Source: Paractinoplanes brasiliensis | GTDB lineage: Bacteria > Actinomycetota > Actinomycetes > Mycobacteriales > Micromonosporaceae | Assembly (NCBI RefSeq): GCF_004362215.1 | Contig: NZ_SNWR01000001.1 | Location: forward strand, 1,426,001 to 1,490,000 | DNA length: 64,000 nucleotides | Direction: 5' to 3' | Shown: positions 37,758-47,685 of the stretch, piece after piece | How the letters are laid out: every line of letters starts with the position of its first letter | Position numbering within the stretch: the stretch's first letter is position 1 | Position numbers and translations under genes: made by a program | The notes under the pieces: generated by a model | What the model saw: only the letters and a program-made list of their open reading frames with translations | The model's database searches: none | What the model was told of the DNA's origin: nothing

Positions 37758-39284
37758 ATGGACCACGTGGGCAATCCGCTGCGTACCGCACAGGACCGCA
37801 GGCTCCCCCGGATCCCGGAGCCCTGTGCTCTGGTGATCTTCGGAGTCACCGGTGACCTGTCCCGAAAGAAGCTCATCCCGGCTGTCTACGATTTGGCCAA
37901 CCGCGGCCTGCTGCCGCCCGGTTTCGTGGTTCTGGGCTTCGCCCGCCGCGACTGGGGTGACGGCGACTTCGAGTCGCTGGCCTACGAGGCGGCGAAAAAA
38001 GGCGCCCGCACCCCGTGGCGCGAGGACGTCTGGCAGCGCCTGGCCGGCCAGTTCCAGTTCGTCCCGGGCTCGTTCGACGACGACGCCGCGTTCGACCATC
38101 TCGCCGAGACGCTCGACGATCTGCGCGAGCGCAACGGCATCCCCGGCAACGCCGCTTTCTACTTCTCCATCCCGCCCGCCGCGTTCCCGCTCGTGCTCAA
38201 CCAGCTCGCCCGTACGGGAATGGCCGACAACGCGAAATCGGGCGGCTGGCGCCGGGTGGTGGTCGAGAAGCCGTTCGGCAACGACCTGCAGACCGCCATC
38301 GCGCTCAACCAGCTCGTCGACGAGGTCTTCACGCCCGGCGACGTCTACCGCATCGACCACTACCTGGGCAAGGAGACGGTCCAGAACATCCTGGCCCTGC
38401 GCTTCGCCAACAGCCTGTTCGAGCCGGTGTGGAACTCCAAGTACGTCGACTCGGTGCAGATCACGATGGCCGAGGACGTCGGCATCGGCACCCGCGCCGC
38501 GTTCTACGACGCGTCCGGCGCCGCCCGTGACGTGCTGCAGAACCACCTGCTCCAGTTGCTCGCCCTGGTGGCGATGGAGGAGCCCACAAGCTTCGACCCC
38601 GACGACGTACGGGCCGAGAAGCTGAAGGTCCTCAAGGCGATCGCCATCCCGAAGGACATCTCCAAGGGCTCCGTACGCGGGCAGTACCTTCCCGGCTGGG
38701 TCGCCGGTGAACGCGCCGTGGGTTACCTGGAGGAAAAGAACATCCCGCCGGACTCCACCACGGAGACGTACGTCGCGGTCCGGCTCGGCATCCAGAACAG
38801 GCGCTGGGCCGAGGTGCCGTTCTACGTGCGCGTCGGCAAGCGCATGCCGCGCCGGGTGACCGAGATCGCGATCCTGTTCAAGAAGGCGCCGCACCTGCCG
38901 TTCGACCCGGCCGACGTGGAGATGCTGGGCCACAACCAGCTGGTCATCCGCGTCCAGCCGGACGAGGGCGTGGTGCTGAAGTACGGCTCCAAGGTGCCCG
39001 GCACCACCATGGAGGTCCGCGACATCGCGATGGACTTCCAGTACGGCGAGGCGTTCACCGAGTCCAGCCCCGAGGCGTACGAGCGCCTGGTCCTGGACGT
39101 CCTGGTCGGCGACCGGACCCTGTTCCCGGACGCCGCCGAGATCGAGCAGAGCTGGCAGGTCATCGACCCGCTGGAGGCCGCGTGGGAGGGCACCAAGCCC
39201 GAGCCCTACCGGGCCGGCGAGTGGGGCCCGCGCGCTTCGGACGAGATGCTGGCCCGCGAGGGCCGAGCCTGGAGGCGAGCATGA
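37758..39284 (+). CDS. zwf: Glucose-6-phosphate dehydrogenase
   Basis: 508 residues from ATG 37758. NADP site FGVTGDLSRKKLIPA; active-site RIDHYLGKETVQN; VVVEKPFGNDL. It opens the oxidative pentose phosphate branch and yields NADPH. An alternative GTG lies three codons further on. Its stop overlaps opcA (ATGA), as expected for this enzyme and its assembly factor. Confidence 0.97.
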   Translation: MDHVGNPLRTAQDRRLPRIPEPCALVIFGVTGDLSRKKLIPAVYDLANRGLLPPGFVVLGFARRDWGDGDFESLAYEAAKKGARTPWREDVWQRLAGQFQFVPGSFDDDAAFDHLAETLDDLRERNGIPGNAAFYFSIPPAAFPLVLNQLARTGMADNAKSGGWRRVVVEKPFGNDLQTAIALNQLVDEVFTPGDVYRIDHYLGKETVQNILALRFANSLFEPVWNSKYVDSVQITMAEDVGIGTRAAFYDASGAARDVLQNHLLQLLALVAMEEPTSFDPDDVRAEKLKVLKAIAIPKDISKGSVRGQYLPGWVAGERAVGYLEEKNIPPDSTTETYVAVRLGIQNRRWAEVPFYVRVGKRMPRRVTEIAILFKKAPHLPFDPADVEMLGHNQLVIRVQPDEGVVLKYGSKVPGTTMEVRDIAMDFQYGEAFTESSPEAYERLVLDVLVGDRTLFPDAAEIEQSWQVIDPLEAAWEGTKPEPYRAGEWGPRASDEMLAREGRAWRRA

Positions 39285-40294
39285 TCGGGCTGTGGGACAC
39301 CACCGGCAACGAGGTGGTCAAGGCGCTCGCCGCCGAACGGCGCAGCGCCGGCGGCGTGGCTTCCGGGCTCGCCCTGACCCTGGTCGCGGTGGTCGAGGAG
39401 AAGAAGGTCCGCGAGGCCGAGGCCGCGGCGACGATCGCCGCCGCGGCGCACCCGTGCCGGCTGCTCATCGTCGTCCGCTCCGATCTGGAGGGCCGCAGCC
39501 GCCTGGACGCCGAGATCGTCGTCGGTGGACGGCTCGGCCCGGCCGAGGCGGTCGTGATGCGTATGTACGGCCGTCTCGCGCTGCACGCCGAGTCGGTGGT
39601 CATGCCGCTGCTCGCCCCGGACGTGCCGGTGGTCAGCTGGTGGCACCAGGAGCCGCCGGACACGATCGCGAACGACTTCCTCGGCGTGGTGGCCGACCGC
39701 CGCATCACCGACTGCGCGCAGGCGCCCGACCCGGTGGCCGCGCTGCGGCAGCGGGCCGCCGACTACGCGCCCGGTGACACCGACCTCACCTGGACCCGCA
39801 TCACCCTGTGGCGCACCCTGGTGGCGGGCGCGTTCGACACCACCGAGGCAAGGGTGGTCGGCGCGACCATCGCAGCGCCCAGCAAGGACCCGACGGCCTG
39901 GCTGATGAAGGGCTGGCTGCAGTCCCGGCTCGGCATCGTGCCCGAGCTGCAGGCGACCGAGCGGGCCCCGCGGATGAACTCGGTGCAGCTGCTCTGCGCC
40001 AACGGCGACACGGTGACGGTGACCCGCGACGAGAACACCGCGCTGTTCAGCCGCACCGGCCAGGAGGACCGTTACATGCCGCTGCCCAAACGGCCGGTCG
40101 GCGACGAACTGGCCGAGGAGCTGCGCCGGCTGGACGCCGACCAGATCTACGCCGACGCGCTCGGCGCGATGGCCGGGGTGTCCGGTCTCGACCACCGGCC
40201 CCCGATGCGGGTGCACGTGTGGAAGGACCCGGCGCTGGCGGCCAAGGCCGACGAGGAGGGCGCGATGGCGGGCCCGGGCGGCACAGCCGCATAA
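39281..40294 (+). CDS. opcA: OpcA, glucose-6-phosphate dehydrogenase assembly protein
   Basis: 337 residues: MIGLWDTTGNEVVKALAAERRSAGGVASGLALTLV and VSWWHQEPPDTIANDFLGVVADRRITD are typical OpcA stretches. It promotes assembly/activity of Zwf. GGAGGCGAGC precedes ATG 39281. Followed by a small hairpin (40309-40337) and then pgl. Confidence 0.94.
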   Translation: MIGLWDTTGNEVVKALAAERRSAGGVASGLALTLVAVVEEKKVREAEAAATIAAAAHPCRLLIVVRSDLEGRSRLDAEIVVGGRLGPAEAVVMRMYGRLALHAESVVMPLLAPDVPVVSWWHQEPPDTIANDFLGVVADRRITDCAQAPDPVAALRQRAADYAPGDTDLTWTRITLWRTLVAGAFDTTEARVVGATIAAPSKDPTAWLMKGWLQSRLGIVPELQATERAPRMNSVQLLCANGDTVTVTRDENTALFSRTGQEDRYMPLPKRPVGDELAEELRRLDADQIYADALGAMAGVSGLDHRPPMRVHVWKDPALAAKADEEGAMAGPGGTAA

Positions 40295-40365
40295 CCTCCC
40301 GACAACAAGGGCCGTCCGCCGCAAAGGTGGGCGGCCCCACGGCTTTCCAGACAGGAGACGGAAAC

Positions 40366-41103
40366 GTGAGCAAGACCCTGGTCGTGGTGGTGCCGGACGC
40401 CGGCGCCCTCGCCGCGACGGTGGCGTCCCGCCTGATCGCCAAGATCGTCGATGCGCAGGCCGAGCGCGGTTCGGCCGGCGTGGTGCTGACCGGCGGCCGC
40501 ATCGCCAAGCGGGTGCTGGCCGCGCTGAAAGACCTGCCCGAGGCGGCCGCGATCAACTGGTCGCAGGTGGACCTGTGGTGGGGCGACGAGCGTTTCCTGC
40601 CCTCCGGCGACCCCGAGCGCAACGAGACCCAGGCCCGTGAGGCCCTGCTGGACGCGCTGCCGGTCGATCCGGCCCGGGTGCACGCCATGCCCGCCTCGGA
40701 CGGCCCGGACGGCGACGACGCCGAGGCAGCGGCCGCACGCTACGCCCAGGAACTACGGATCGGCGGCGCCGACCTGCCCCCGTTCGACGTGCTGATGCTC
40801 GGCGTCGGCGAGGACGGTCACGTCGCGTCGCTGTTCCCCGAGCACCCGGTGCTCAACGAGACCACGAGCACGACCGCGGCCGTCCACAACAGTCCGAAGC
40901 CGCCGCCGACCCGGATCACGCTGACCATGCCGACGATCCAGGCCGCCGACGAGGTGTGGCTCATCGCCGCCGGCCCCGACAAGGCCGACTCGGTCGGGCA
41001 GGCCCTGGGCGGCGACAAGCTGCTGCCCGCGGCCCACGCCACCGGCGTCGCCAAGACGTACTGGCTGCTCGACCAGGCCGCCGCGGCAAAGATCAAGTCG
41101 TGA
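40366..41103 (+). CDS. pgl: 6-phosphogluconolactonase
   Basis: 245 residues. VVLTGGRIAKRVLAAL, VDLWWGDERFLPSGDPERNETQAREALL and LMLGVGEDGHVASLFPEHP are the conserved DevB/Pgl blocks. It hydrolyses 6-phosphogluconolactone, the next step after Zwf. CAGGAGA precedes GTG 40366; its stop overlaps the acetyltransferase start. Confidence 0.96.
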   Translation: MSKTLVVVVPDAGALAATVASRLIAKIVDAQAERGSAGVVLTGGRIAKRVLAALKDLPEAAAINWSQVDLWWGDERFLPSGDPERNETQAREALLDALPVDPARVHAMPASDGPDGDDAEAAAARYAQELRIGGADLPPFDVLMLGVGEDGHVASLFPEHPVLNETTSTTAAVHNSPKPPPTRITLTMPTIQAADEVWLIAAGPDKADSVGQALGGDKLLPAAHATGVAKTYWLLDQAAAAKIKS

Positions 41104-41705
41104 CGCCGGAACCAGTGATCCGCGGCTACCGGCCCACCGACCTCGACGCCGTCTACGACATCTGCGTACGTACCGCCGACGCCGGGGGCGACGCACGCGG
41201 TCAGAACAGCTCCGACCGGCTCGTCGGCGACATCTTCGCCGCGCCCTACGTCGTGCTGGAGCCCGAGGTGGCCCGCATCCTCGACGACGGGCACGGCAAC
41301 GCGGTCGGCTACATCGTCGGCACCACCGACACGGCCGCCTTCGTCAAGAGGTACCGCACCGAGTGGCTGCCCGCCACGGCCGGCCGTTACGGCGACGACC
41401 CGCGCGACCGGATGTGGCTGCGACTGCACCACAACCCGGAGCGCATGCTCGTCCCCGAACTGGCCGGCTACCCCGCACACCTGCACATCGACCTGCTGCC
41501 GGAGTGGCAGGGCCGGGGGCACGGGCGGGCTCTGATGTGGTCGTTCCTGGCCGGCCTGCACGCGGCCGGGGCGCCACGGGTGCACCTGGGCATGGCCCCG
41601 GCGAACACCGCGGCACGCGCCTTCTACGCGCGACTTGGCTTCGAGGACATCCCGGTGCCGTCCGAGCCTGGCGCCCTGTACCTGGGGCGCTCGACGGCCG
41701 TTTGA
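41100..41705 (+). CDS. GNAT-family N-acetyltransferase
   Basis: 201 residues, GTG 41100 overlapping the pgl stop (GTGA). HLHIDLLPEWQGRGHGRALMWSFL contains the acetyl-CoA pyrophosphate loop (Q-x-x-G-x-G); VHLGMAPANTAARAFYARLGF is the C-terminal GNAT motif. It resembles the acetyltransferase-like domain associated with bacterial O-GlcNAcase homologues. The substrate is unknown and the link to pgl may only be transcriptional. Confidence 0.87.
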   Translation: MTPEPVIRGYRPTDLDAVYDICVRTADAGGDARGQNSSDRLVGDIFAAPYVVLEPEVARILDDGHGNAVGYIVGTTDTAAFVKRYRTEWLPATAGRYGDDPRDRMWLRLHHNPERMLVPELAGYPAHLHIDLLPEWQGRGHGRALMWSFLAGLHAAGAPRVHLGMAPANTAARAFYARLGFEDIPVPSEPGALYLGRSTAV

Positions 41706-41723
41706 GGGGCCGTCCCGACAGCC

Positions 41724-42068
41724 TTACTCGCGGCCGCGGCGCTGGCGCAGCTTGGCCAGCGCCTCCTCGAGGATGCGGGCGCCGTCCTCGTCGGTGCGCC
41801 GCTCCTTGACGTAGGCCAGGTGCGACTTGTACGGCTCGGCCCGCAGCCGGCCCGGCGGCTTCTCACGGTCGAGGCCGGCGGGCTGGCCGCAGCGCGGGCA
41901 GTCCCACGCGTCGGGGGCCGACGCCTCGGCCGCGAACAGGATCCGGCTGGCGTGCCCGGCCGCGCAGAAATAGGTCACCTCCCGCCGAGGGGCGGGCTCA
42001 CTGCGCTCGTCGGGGCGCACCGGGGACGAGCCGACACGGCTGCCACGGATTGCACTGCCACTGGACAC
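41724..42068 (-). CDS. rbpA: RNA polymerase-binding protein RbpA
   Basis: 114 residues from GTG 42068, eight bases after GGAG. VSSGSAIRGSRVGSSPV N-terminus, zinc cysteines (YFCAAGH and WDCPRCG) and the sigma-binding C-terminus RAEPYKSHLAYVKERRTDEDGARILEEALAKLR. RbpA is an actinobacterial RNA polymerase subunit-like factor that aids promoter opening with the main sigma factor. Confidence 0.96.
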   Translation of the reverse strand: MSSGSAIRGSRVGSSPVRPDERSEPAPRREVTYFCAAGHASRILFAAEASAPDAWDCPRCGQPAGLDREKPPGRLRAEPYKSHLAYVKERRTDEDGARILEEALAKLRQRRGRE

Positions 42069-42185
42069 GGATGTCACTCCTGTCTCGAGGGCGCTGGTTG
42101 TCGCCGGCCCGAAATCAGGCCGAAACAGAACAGAAAAACGCCGCACGCCCGGCAGAACCGGACGCGCGGCAGAGTCTACGACTAT

Positions 42186-42213
42186 GACGCTCCGTAAGAA
42201 AGAACGGGGCGTC
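42186..42213 (-). terminator. Hairpin downstream of secG
   Basis: GACGCTCCGT (42186-42195) pairs with ACGGGGCGTC (42204-42213), ten pairs with one G-U, around an 8-nt loop. It lies eight bases after the secG stop on the minus strand. Confidence 0.65.
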
Positions 42214-42220
42214 AGGAAAG

Positions 42221-42478
42221 TCAGGAACCCGGAACGGACACCCGCAGCCACAGGCCGAGGCCGACGATGCAGGCGAACCAGATGATGCCCACCAGCACGG
42301 TGTAGCGATCGAGGTTCTTCTCCGCGACCGAGGAACCGGCCAGGCTGGAGGTCACGCCACCGCCGAACATGCTCGACATGCCGCCGCCCTTGCCGCGGTG
42401 CAGCAGGATGAGCAGGGTCAGCAAGAAGCTGGTGAGGACCAGCAACGCGATCAACGTGTACGCGAACCACATCGGCAT
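42221..42478 (-). CDS. secG: Preprotein translocase subunit SecG
   Basis: 85 residues, two membrane segments (FAYTLIALLVLTSFLLTLLILL and YTVLVGIIWFACIVGLGLWL) joined by the SecG loop HRGKGGGMSSMFGGGVTSSLAGSSVAEKNLDR. Part of the SecYEG channel. ATG 42478 follows GAGAGGA. It follows tpiA, the common actinobacterial order. Confidence 0.96.
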   Translation of the reverse strand: MPMWFAYTLIALLVLTSFLLTLLILLHRGKGGGMSSMFGGGVTSSLAGSSVAEKNLDRYTVLVGIIWFACIVGLGLWLRVSVPGS

Positions 42479-42565
42479 GGTCGGGTCATTCCTCTCGAAG
42501 GGCACAGGAGCCGTCCAACAATAGCTTGTGCCCGGACGCGAAGTGCGCCCGGGCACGCGCTGTTG

Positions 42566-43354
42566 TCAGCGGCTCACGTGCTCGGGGAACCGGACGATCG
42601 AGGCGAACTCCTCGGCGTCCAGGCTGGCGCCGCCGATGAGCGCGCCGTCCACGTCCGGCTTGGCCATGATCTGCGCGATGTTGGCCGCCTTGACCGAGCC
42701 GCCGTAGAGCACCCGTACGGCGTCGGCGACCTCGGCCCCGTACACCTCGGACAGCCGCTCGCGGATCGCGCCGCAAACCTCCTGGGCGTCCTCGGGAGTC
42801 GCGGTCTTGCCGGTGCCGATCGCCCAGACCGGCTCGTACGCGATCACGATCTGCTTGACCTGCTCGGGCTTGAGCCCGGCCAGCCCCGCGTCGACCTGCG
42901 CGGTGCAGTGCGGCACGTGGCCGTTCTCCTCGCGGACCGGCAGGCCCTCGCCCACGCAGAGAATCGGCATCAGGTTGCTCGCGAAGGCCGCCTTCACCTT
43001 CGCGTTGACCAGGGCGTCGTCCTCGTTGTGGTATTCCCGGCGCTCGGAGTGGCCGGCCAGCACGAAGGTGCAGCCCAGCTTCTCCAGCATCGAGCCGGCG
43101 ATCTCACCGGTGTACGCGCCGGACTTGTGCTGCGAGATGTCCTGCGCGCCGTACACGATGTTCAGCTTGTCGCCGTCGACGGCGGTCTGCACGGTGCGCA
43201 GGTCGGTGAACGGCGGCAGCACGGCCACCTCGACGTCGGTGAGCTGCTGCTCGCTCAGGCTCGCGGCAAGCTTCTGCACCAGAAGGTTGGCCTCGAAGTG
43301 GTTGAGGTTCATCTTCCAGTTACCGGCCATCAGGGGCCGGCGAGCGTCCGCCAT
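42566..43354 (-). CDS. tpiA: Triosephosphate isomerase
   Basis: 262 residues. MAGNWKMN (catalytic Lys), FVLAGHSERR (His), VIAYEPVWAIGTGKTATPE (catalytic Glu) and VLYGGSVKAAN. ATG 43354 overlaps the pgk stop by one base (TGATG) and has GGAGAAG five bases upstream; GTG 43357 is also possible. Confidence 0.97.
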   Translation of the reverse strand: MADARRPLMAGNWKMNLNHFEANLLVQKLAASLSEQQLTDVEVAVLPPFTDLRTVQTAVDGDKLNIVYGAQDISQHKSGAYTGEIAGSMLEKLGCTFVLAGHSERREYHNEDDALVNAKVKAAFASNLMPILCVGEGLPVREENGHVPHCTAQVDAGLAGLKPEQVKQIVIAYEPVWAIGTGKTATPEDAQEVCGAIRERLSEVYGAEVADAVRVLYGGSVKAANIAQIMAKPDVDGALIGGASLDAEEFASIVRFPEHVSR

Positions 43355-44550
43355 CACTTCTCCAGTGCTTCGATGCCGGGGAGGGTCTTGCCCTCGAGGT
43401 ACTCCAGGGAGGCGCCGCCGCCCGTCGAGATGTGCCCGAAGGCGGTCTCGTCGAGGCCGAGCGTGCGCACGGCCGCGGCCGAGTCGCCGCCGCCGACGAC
43501 CGAGAAGCCGTCGATCTTGGTGATGGCCTCGGCCACGCCCCGGGTGCCCGCCGCGAACGGGGCCAGCTCGAACACGCCCATCGGGCCGTTCCAGAACACG
43601 GTCTTGGCGCCGCCGATCGCCCCGGCGAACAGCGCCACCGACTCGGGGCCGATGTCCAAGCCCAGCCGGTCGGCCGGGATCTCGGACGCGGGCACCGTCA
43701 CGCTGTCGGCGTCGGCCGAGAACTCGGTCGCCGCGACCACGTCGACCGGCAGCACGATCCGGCCCTGCGCCTCGGAGAGCAAGTCACGGCAGGTGGCGAC
43801 CATCTCGTCCTCGAGCAGCGACTTGCCGACCTCATGGCCCTGGGCCTTGAGGAACGTGAAGCACATGCCGCCGCCGACGAGGAGCTTGTCGACCTTGGGC
43901 AGCAGCGCCTTGATCACGGCGAGCTTGTCGGAGACCTTCGAACCGCCGAGCACGACCACGTACGGCTGCTCGGGGTGCTCGGTCACCTTCTTGAGGACGT
44001 CGACCTCCTTGATGACCAGGCCGCCGGCGTAGTGCGGCAGAATCGCCGGCACGTCGTGGACCGAGGCGTGCTTGCGGTGCACGGCACCGAAAGCGTCATC
44101 AACGTAGAAGTCGGCGAATTTCGCCAGCTCGCCCGCGAAAGCGGCACGAACGGCGTCGTCCTTGCTCGTCTCCCCCTGGTTGAACCGCAGGTTCTCGAGG
44201 AGCAGCACCTCGCCGTCCTCGAGCGCGCCGGCCTTGGCGGCCGCATCCGGCCCGACCGTGTCGGAAGCGAACACGACCGGCGAACCCAGCAGCTCACCGA
44301 GCCGCGTGGCGACCGGGGCGAGGGTGAACTTGGGGTCGGGCGCGCCCTTGGGCCGGCCCAGGTGCGACATCACGATGACGCGGGCGCCCGCGTCACGCAG
44401 GGCGATCAGCGTGGGCAGCACCGCGCGGGCACGGCCGTCGTCGCTGATGACGCCGGGATTCTGCTTGTCGAACGGGACGTTCAGATCGGCGCGCACGAGC
44501 ACGCGCCGACCCGAGACACCCTCGCCGAGCAGGTCGTCGAGAGTCTTCAC
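43354..44550 (-). CDS. pgk: Phosphoglycerate kinase
   Basis: 398 residues. VLVRADLNVPFD, VIVMSHLGRPKG, GEVLLLENLRF, YVVVLGGSKVSDKLAVI and FSVVGGGDSAAAV. It makes ATP from 1,3-bisphosphoglycerate. It starts 6 bp after gap and overlaps tpiA, giving gap-pgk-tpiA-secG as one unit. Confidence 0.97.
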   Translation of the reverse strand: MKTLDDLLGEGVSGRRVLVRADLNVPFDKQNPGVISDDGRARAVLPTLIALRDAGARVIVMSHLGRPKGAPDPKFTLAPVATRLGELLGSPVVFASDTVGPDAAAKAGALEDGEVLLLENLRFNQGETSKDDAVRAAFAGELAKFADFYVDDAFGAVHRKHASVHDVPAILPHYAGGLVIKEVDVLKKVTEHPEQPYVVVLGGSKVSDKLAVIKALLPKVDKLLVGGGMCFTFLKAQGHEVGKSLLEDEMVATCRDLLSEAQGRIVLPVDVVAATEFSADADSVTVPASEIPADRLGLDIGPESVALFAGAIGGAKTVFWNGPMGVFELAPFAAGTRGVAEAITKIDGFSVVGGGDSAAAVRTLGLDETAFGHISTGGGASLEYLEGKTLPGIEALEK

Positions 44551-44556
44551 GTCAGA

Positions 44557-45558
<1,002 letters not shown>

Positions 45559-45991
45559 AGGTGGATCTCCTCGTTTCGGTCCGCCGGATTTTGCGACCGG
45601 CGGAGGGTCTGCGTGCCGACCATGTCGAGGGCCGGCAAAGGGGCGTCCGGTCGCCGCGCGTGAGCTGAGGGGCGCGCCGGGTCAGAGCTGGCGGCGCACA
45701 GCGCGGTCGGCCGAGCTGCCGGCACCGTCGCCGTCGGTAAGACCCTATCCGAGAGCCGGCGCGACTTCTCCGAGGGGTCGAAACCCAACCGTGACAGTCC
45801 CCCGCCGTTCACCAGCGCTTCTCTTCCCCGCAAGACCCTTTCCCGTACGCGACGTCACCGTGACCAACCGCAACGGGATCGAACCGGGCCTTTCGCCCGG
45901 CTGGGTGCAACACCGGGCCGTAGCGCAGCTACCGGCCCGGCCCCAGGGTCACCCTCCGGGGCCGGACGCGCTCACTCACTCGTGGCCGGCC
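45559..45991. other. Gap upstream region and hairpins
   Basis: 433 bp between gap and the coiled-coil gene without a supported gene. It contains the likely gap promoter (-10-like TAGGGT at 45742-45747, minus strand) and the two hairpins at 45886-45942, listed separately. Confidence 0.5.
45886..45942 (-). terminator. Paired hairpins after the coiled-coil gene
   Basis: CCGGGC/GCCCGG (45886-45902, five-base loop) and a longer CCGGGCCGTAGC/GCTACCGGCCCGG hairpin with one bulge (45915-45942). They stand 50 bp after the coiled-coil gene stop and probably end its transcript. Confidence 0.55.
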
Positions 45992-46537
45992 TCAGGACTC
46001 CTGCCCGTCGCCACGCCCCAGCAGTTGCTCGATGCTCGCCTTGAGCGTGGCAAAGGCGGCCTTGTTCTCGAGGTAGTGCCGGCTCCCGGCGTCCCGCACG
46101 GTGCGCAGATCGATCGTTTGCTGGAAAGCCGACTCCCGCATGGAGACCAACTCGGTCCCCATCTTGTCCAGCACAGCCCCCTGCTTCTCCTGAATAGCCA
46201 ACACCTTCTCCAGCACGGCCCCCTGCTTCTCCAGCACGGCCCCATGCTTCTCCAGCACGGCCCCCTGCTTCTCCTGAACAGCCCCCTGCTTCTCCTGAAC
46301 GGCCAACACCATCTCCAGCACGGCCCCCTGCTTCTTCAGGGCTGCCGACTGCTCGAGCTGAGTAGCCCTCAGCGCGTTCAGCAGACTCACGTGGCCCCGG
46401 AGCGCCTCTCCGAAGTCGCCGACATCCCGACTCGCACCGGCTGCCAAAGTCCGCACCTCCCCCATTTCTTGCTTCAAGACGACAACCTCACTCTCCACCG
46501 CTGCCACTCGTTCCTCAAGGTTCCCTTTGCTGACCAT
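45992..46537 (-). CDS. Heptad-repeat coiled-coil protein of unknown function
   Basis: 181 residues from ATG 46537 (GGAAGG upstream; the open frame extends to 46648). Predicted coiled coil throughout: NLEERVAAVESEVVVLKQEMGEVRTLA at 6-32, then nine consecutive 7-residue repeats at 68-130 of the form EKQGAVL with variants (EMVLAVQ, EKHGAVL). Ala/Val/Leu fall at core positions. The matching 21-nt DNA repeats are at 46148-46336. No membrane segment or known domain. The GC content and codon use are somewhat lower than in neighbours (many AAG, CAG, AAC). It is placed between whiA and gap and looks accessory. Confidence 0.7.
   Translation of the reverse strand: MVSKGNLEERVAAVESEVVVLKQEMGEVRTLAAGASRDVGDFGEALRGHVSLLNALRATQLEQSAALKKQGAVLEMVLAVQEKQGAVQEKQGAVLEKHGAVLEKQGAVLEKVLAIQEKQGAVLDKMGTELVSMRESAFQQTIDLRTVRDAGSRHYLENKAAFATLKASIEQLLGRGDGQES
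46148..46336 (-). repeat. Nine 21-bp tandem repeats in the coiled-coil gene
   Basis: Imperfect 21-nt units built around CAGCACGGCCCCCTGCTTCT (plus strand) keep the reading frame and encode the heptads. Unit number could change by slippage without breaking the frame. Confidence 0.85.
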
Positions 46538-46651
46538 GGCGAAGAGCCTTCCGGATTTTCGAGCGGAGTTGTAAGAGCTTCTGAGCGGCCAAAACTCCAC
46601 CATCTGAACAAGAGACAGCTCGTCACATGTCATCTTGTCAGGGAGCAAGCC

Positions 46652-47632
46652 TCAGCAGGCCATCATCTCCGGGGTGACGGCGGCCTCGGTGTCGGGGATG
46701 CCCAGGTCACGGGCGCGCTTGTCGGCGAGGGCGAGCAGACGCCTTATACGCCCCGCGATCGCGTCCTTCGTCAGCGGCGGGTCGGCCAGCGCGCCCAGTT
46801 CCTCCAGCGAGGCCTGCCGGTGCTCCAGCCGCAGCTGACCGGCCGACGTGAGGTGGTTGGGGGCCTCGTCGGCCAGGATCTCGAGGGCGCGGGTGACCCG
46901 GGCGGCGGCGGCCACGGCGGCGCGGGCCGAGCGGCGCAGGTTGGCGTCGTCGAAGTTGGCCAGCCGGTTGGCGGTGGCCCGGACCTCACGCCGCACCCGG
47001 CGCTCCTCCCAGGCCAGCACGCTGGCGTGCGCGCCGATGCGGGTGAGCAGCGCGGCGATCGCGTCACCGTCCTTGATCACGACCCGGTCGACCCCGCGGA
47101 CCTCGCGCTCCTTGGCCGTGATGCCGATGCGGCGGGCCGCGCCCCGCAACGCCAGCGCCGCCTCGGGGCCGGGGCAGGTGATCTCGAGCGCGCTGGAACG
47201 GCCGGGCTCGGTCAGCGAGCCGTGCGCCATGAACGCGCCCCGCCAGGCCGCCACCGCGCAGCACACGTTGGCCGAGACCACGTGCGGCGGCAGGCCACGG
47301 ACGGGACGCCCCCGCACGTCGAGCAGCCCCGTCTGCCGGGCGAGGGCCTCGCCGTCCTTGACGATGCGCACGATGTAGTGGCTGCCCTTGCGCAGCCCGC
47401 CGGAGGCGAGGACGTGCACCTCGCTGGGGTAGCCGTAGACGTCGGCGATCTCGCGCCGCAGCCGCCGCGCCACCGCGCCGGTGTCCAGCTCCGCCTCGAC
47501 CACCACCCGGCCGGAGACGATGTGCAGACCCCCCGCGAACCGCAGCAGCGCCGCCATCTCGGCCCGCCGGCAGCACGGCTTGGGCACGTCGACCCGGCTC
47601 AGCTCGTCCTTGACCGCTGCCGTCATCGCCAT
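46652..47632 (-). CDS. whiA: Sporulation regulator WhiA
   Basis: 326 residues. N-terminal LAGLIDADG-like domain (AAVKDELSRVDVPKPCCRRAEMAALLRFAGGLHI, GSHYIVRIVKDGEALARQTGLLD) and C-terminal HTH (LGALADPPLTKDAIAGRIRRLLALADKRARDLG). WhiA controls cell division and sporulation genes with WhiB in actinomycetes. GAGGTGA eight bases before ATG 47632. It follows yvcK and rapZ in the conserved order rapZ-yvcK-whiA. Confidence 0.96.
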   Translation of the reverse strand: MAMTAAVKDELSRVDVPKPCCRRAEMAALLRFAGGLHIVSGRVVVEAELDTGAVARRLRREIADVYGYPSEVHVLASGGLRKGSHYIVRIVKDGEALARQTGLLDVRGRPVRGLPPHVVSANVCCAVAAWRGAFMAHGSLTEPGRSSALEITCPGPEAALALRGAARRIGITAKEREVRGVDRVVIKDGDAIAALLTRIGAHASVLAWEERRVRREVRATANRLANFDDANLRRSARAAVAAAARVTRALEILADEAPNHLTSAGQLRLEHRQASLEELGALADPPLTKDAIAGRIRRLLALADKRARDLGIPDTEAAVTPEMMAC

Positions 47633-47685
47633 CGTGATGTCACCTCATGCGCCGGATCTTGACCATTTGTACCGATTACGGGTGC

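Noticed and set aside
40309..40337. Hairpin between opcA and pgl as a terminator
   Set aside because: The stem has a bulge and lacks a T-tract, and the genes form one pathway unit; at most a weak processing site.
45880..45945. tRNA-like GGTTCGATCCCG on the minus strand
   Set aside because: The flanking bases do not form a T-arm stem and no acceptor or anticodon arm fits; they form terminator-like hairpins instead.
46148..46336. Tandem repeats as a CRISPR array
   Set aside because: Contiguous 21-bp coding repeats with no spacers and no cas genes.
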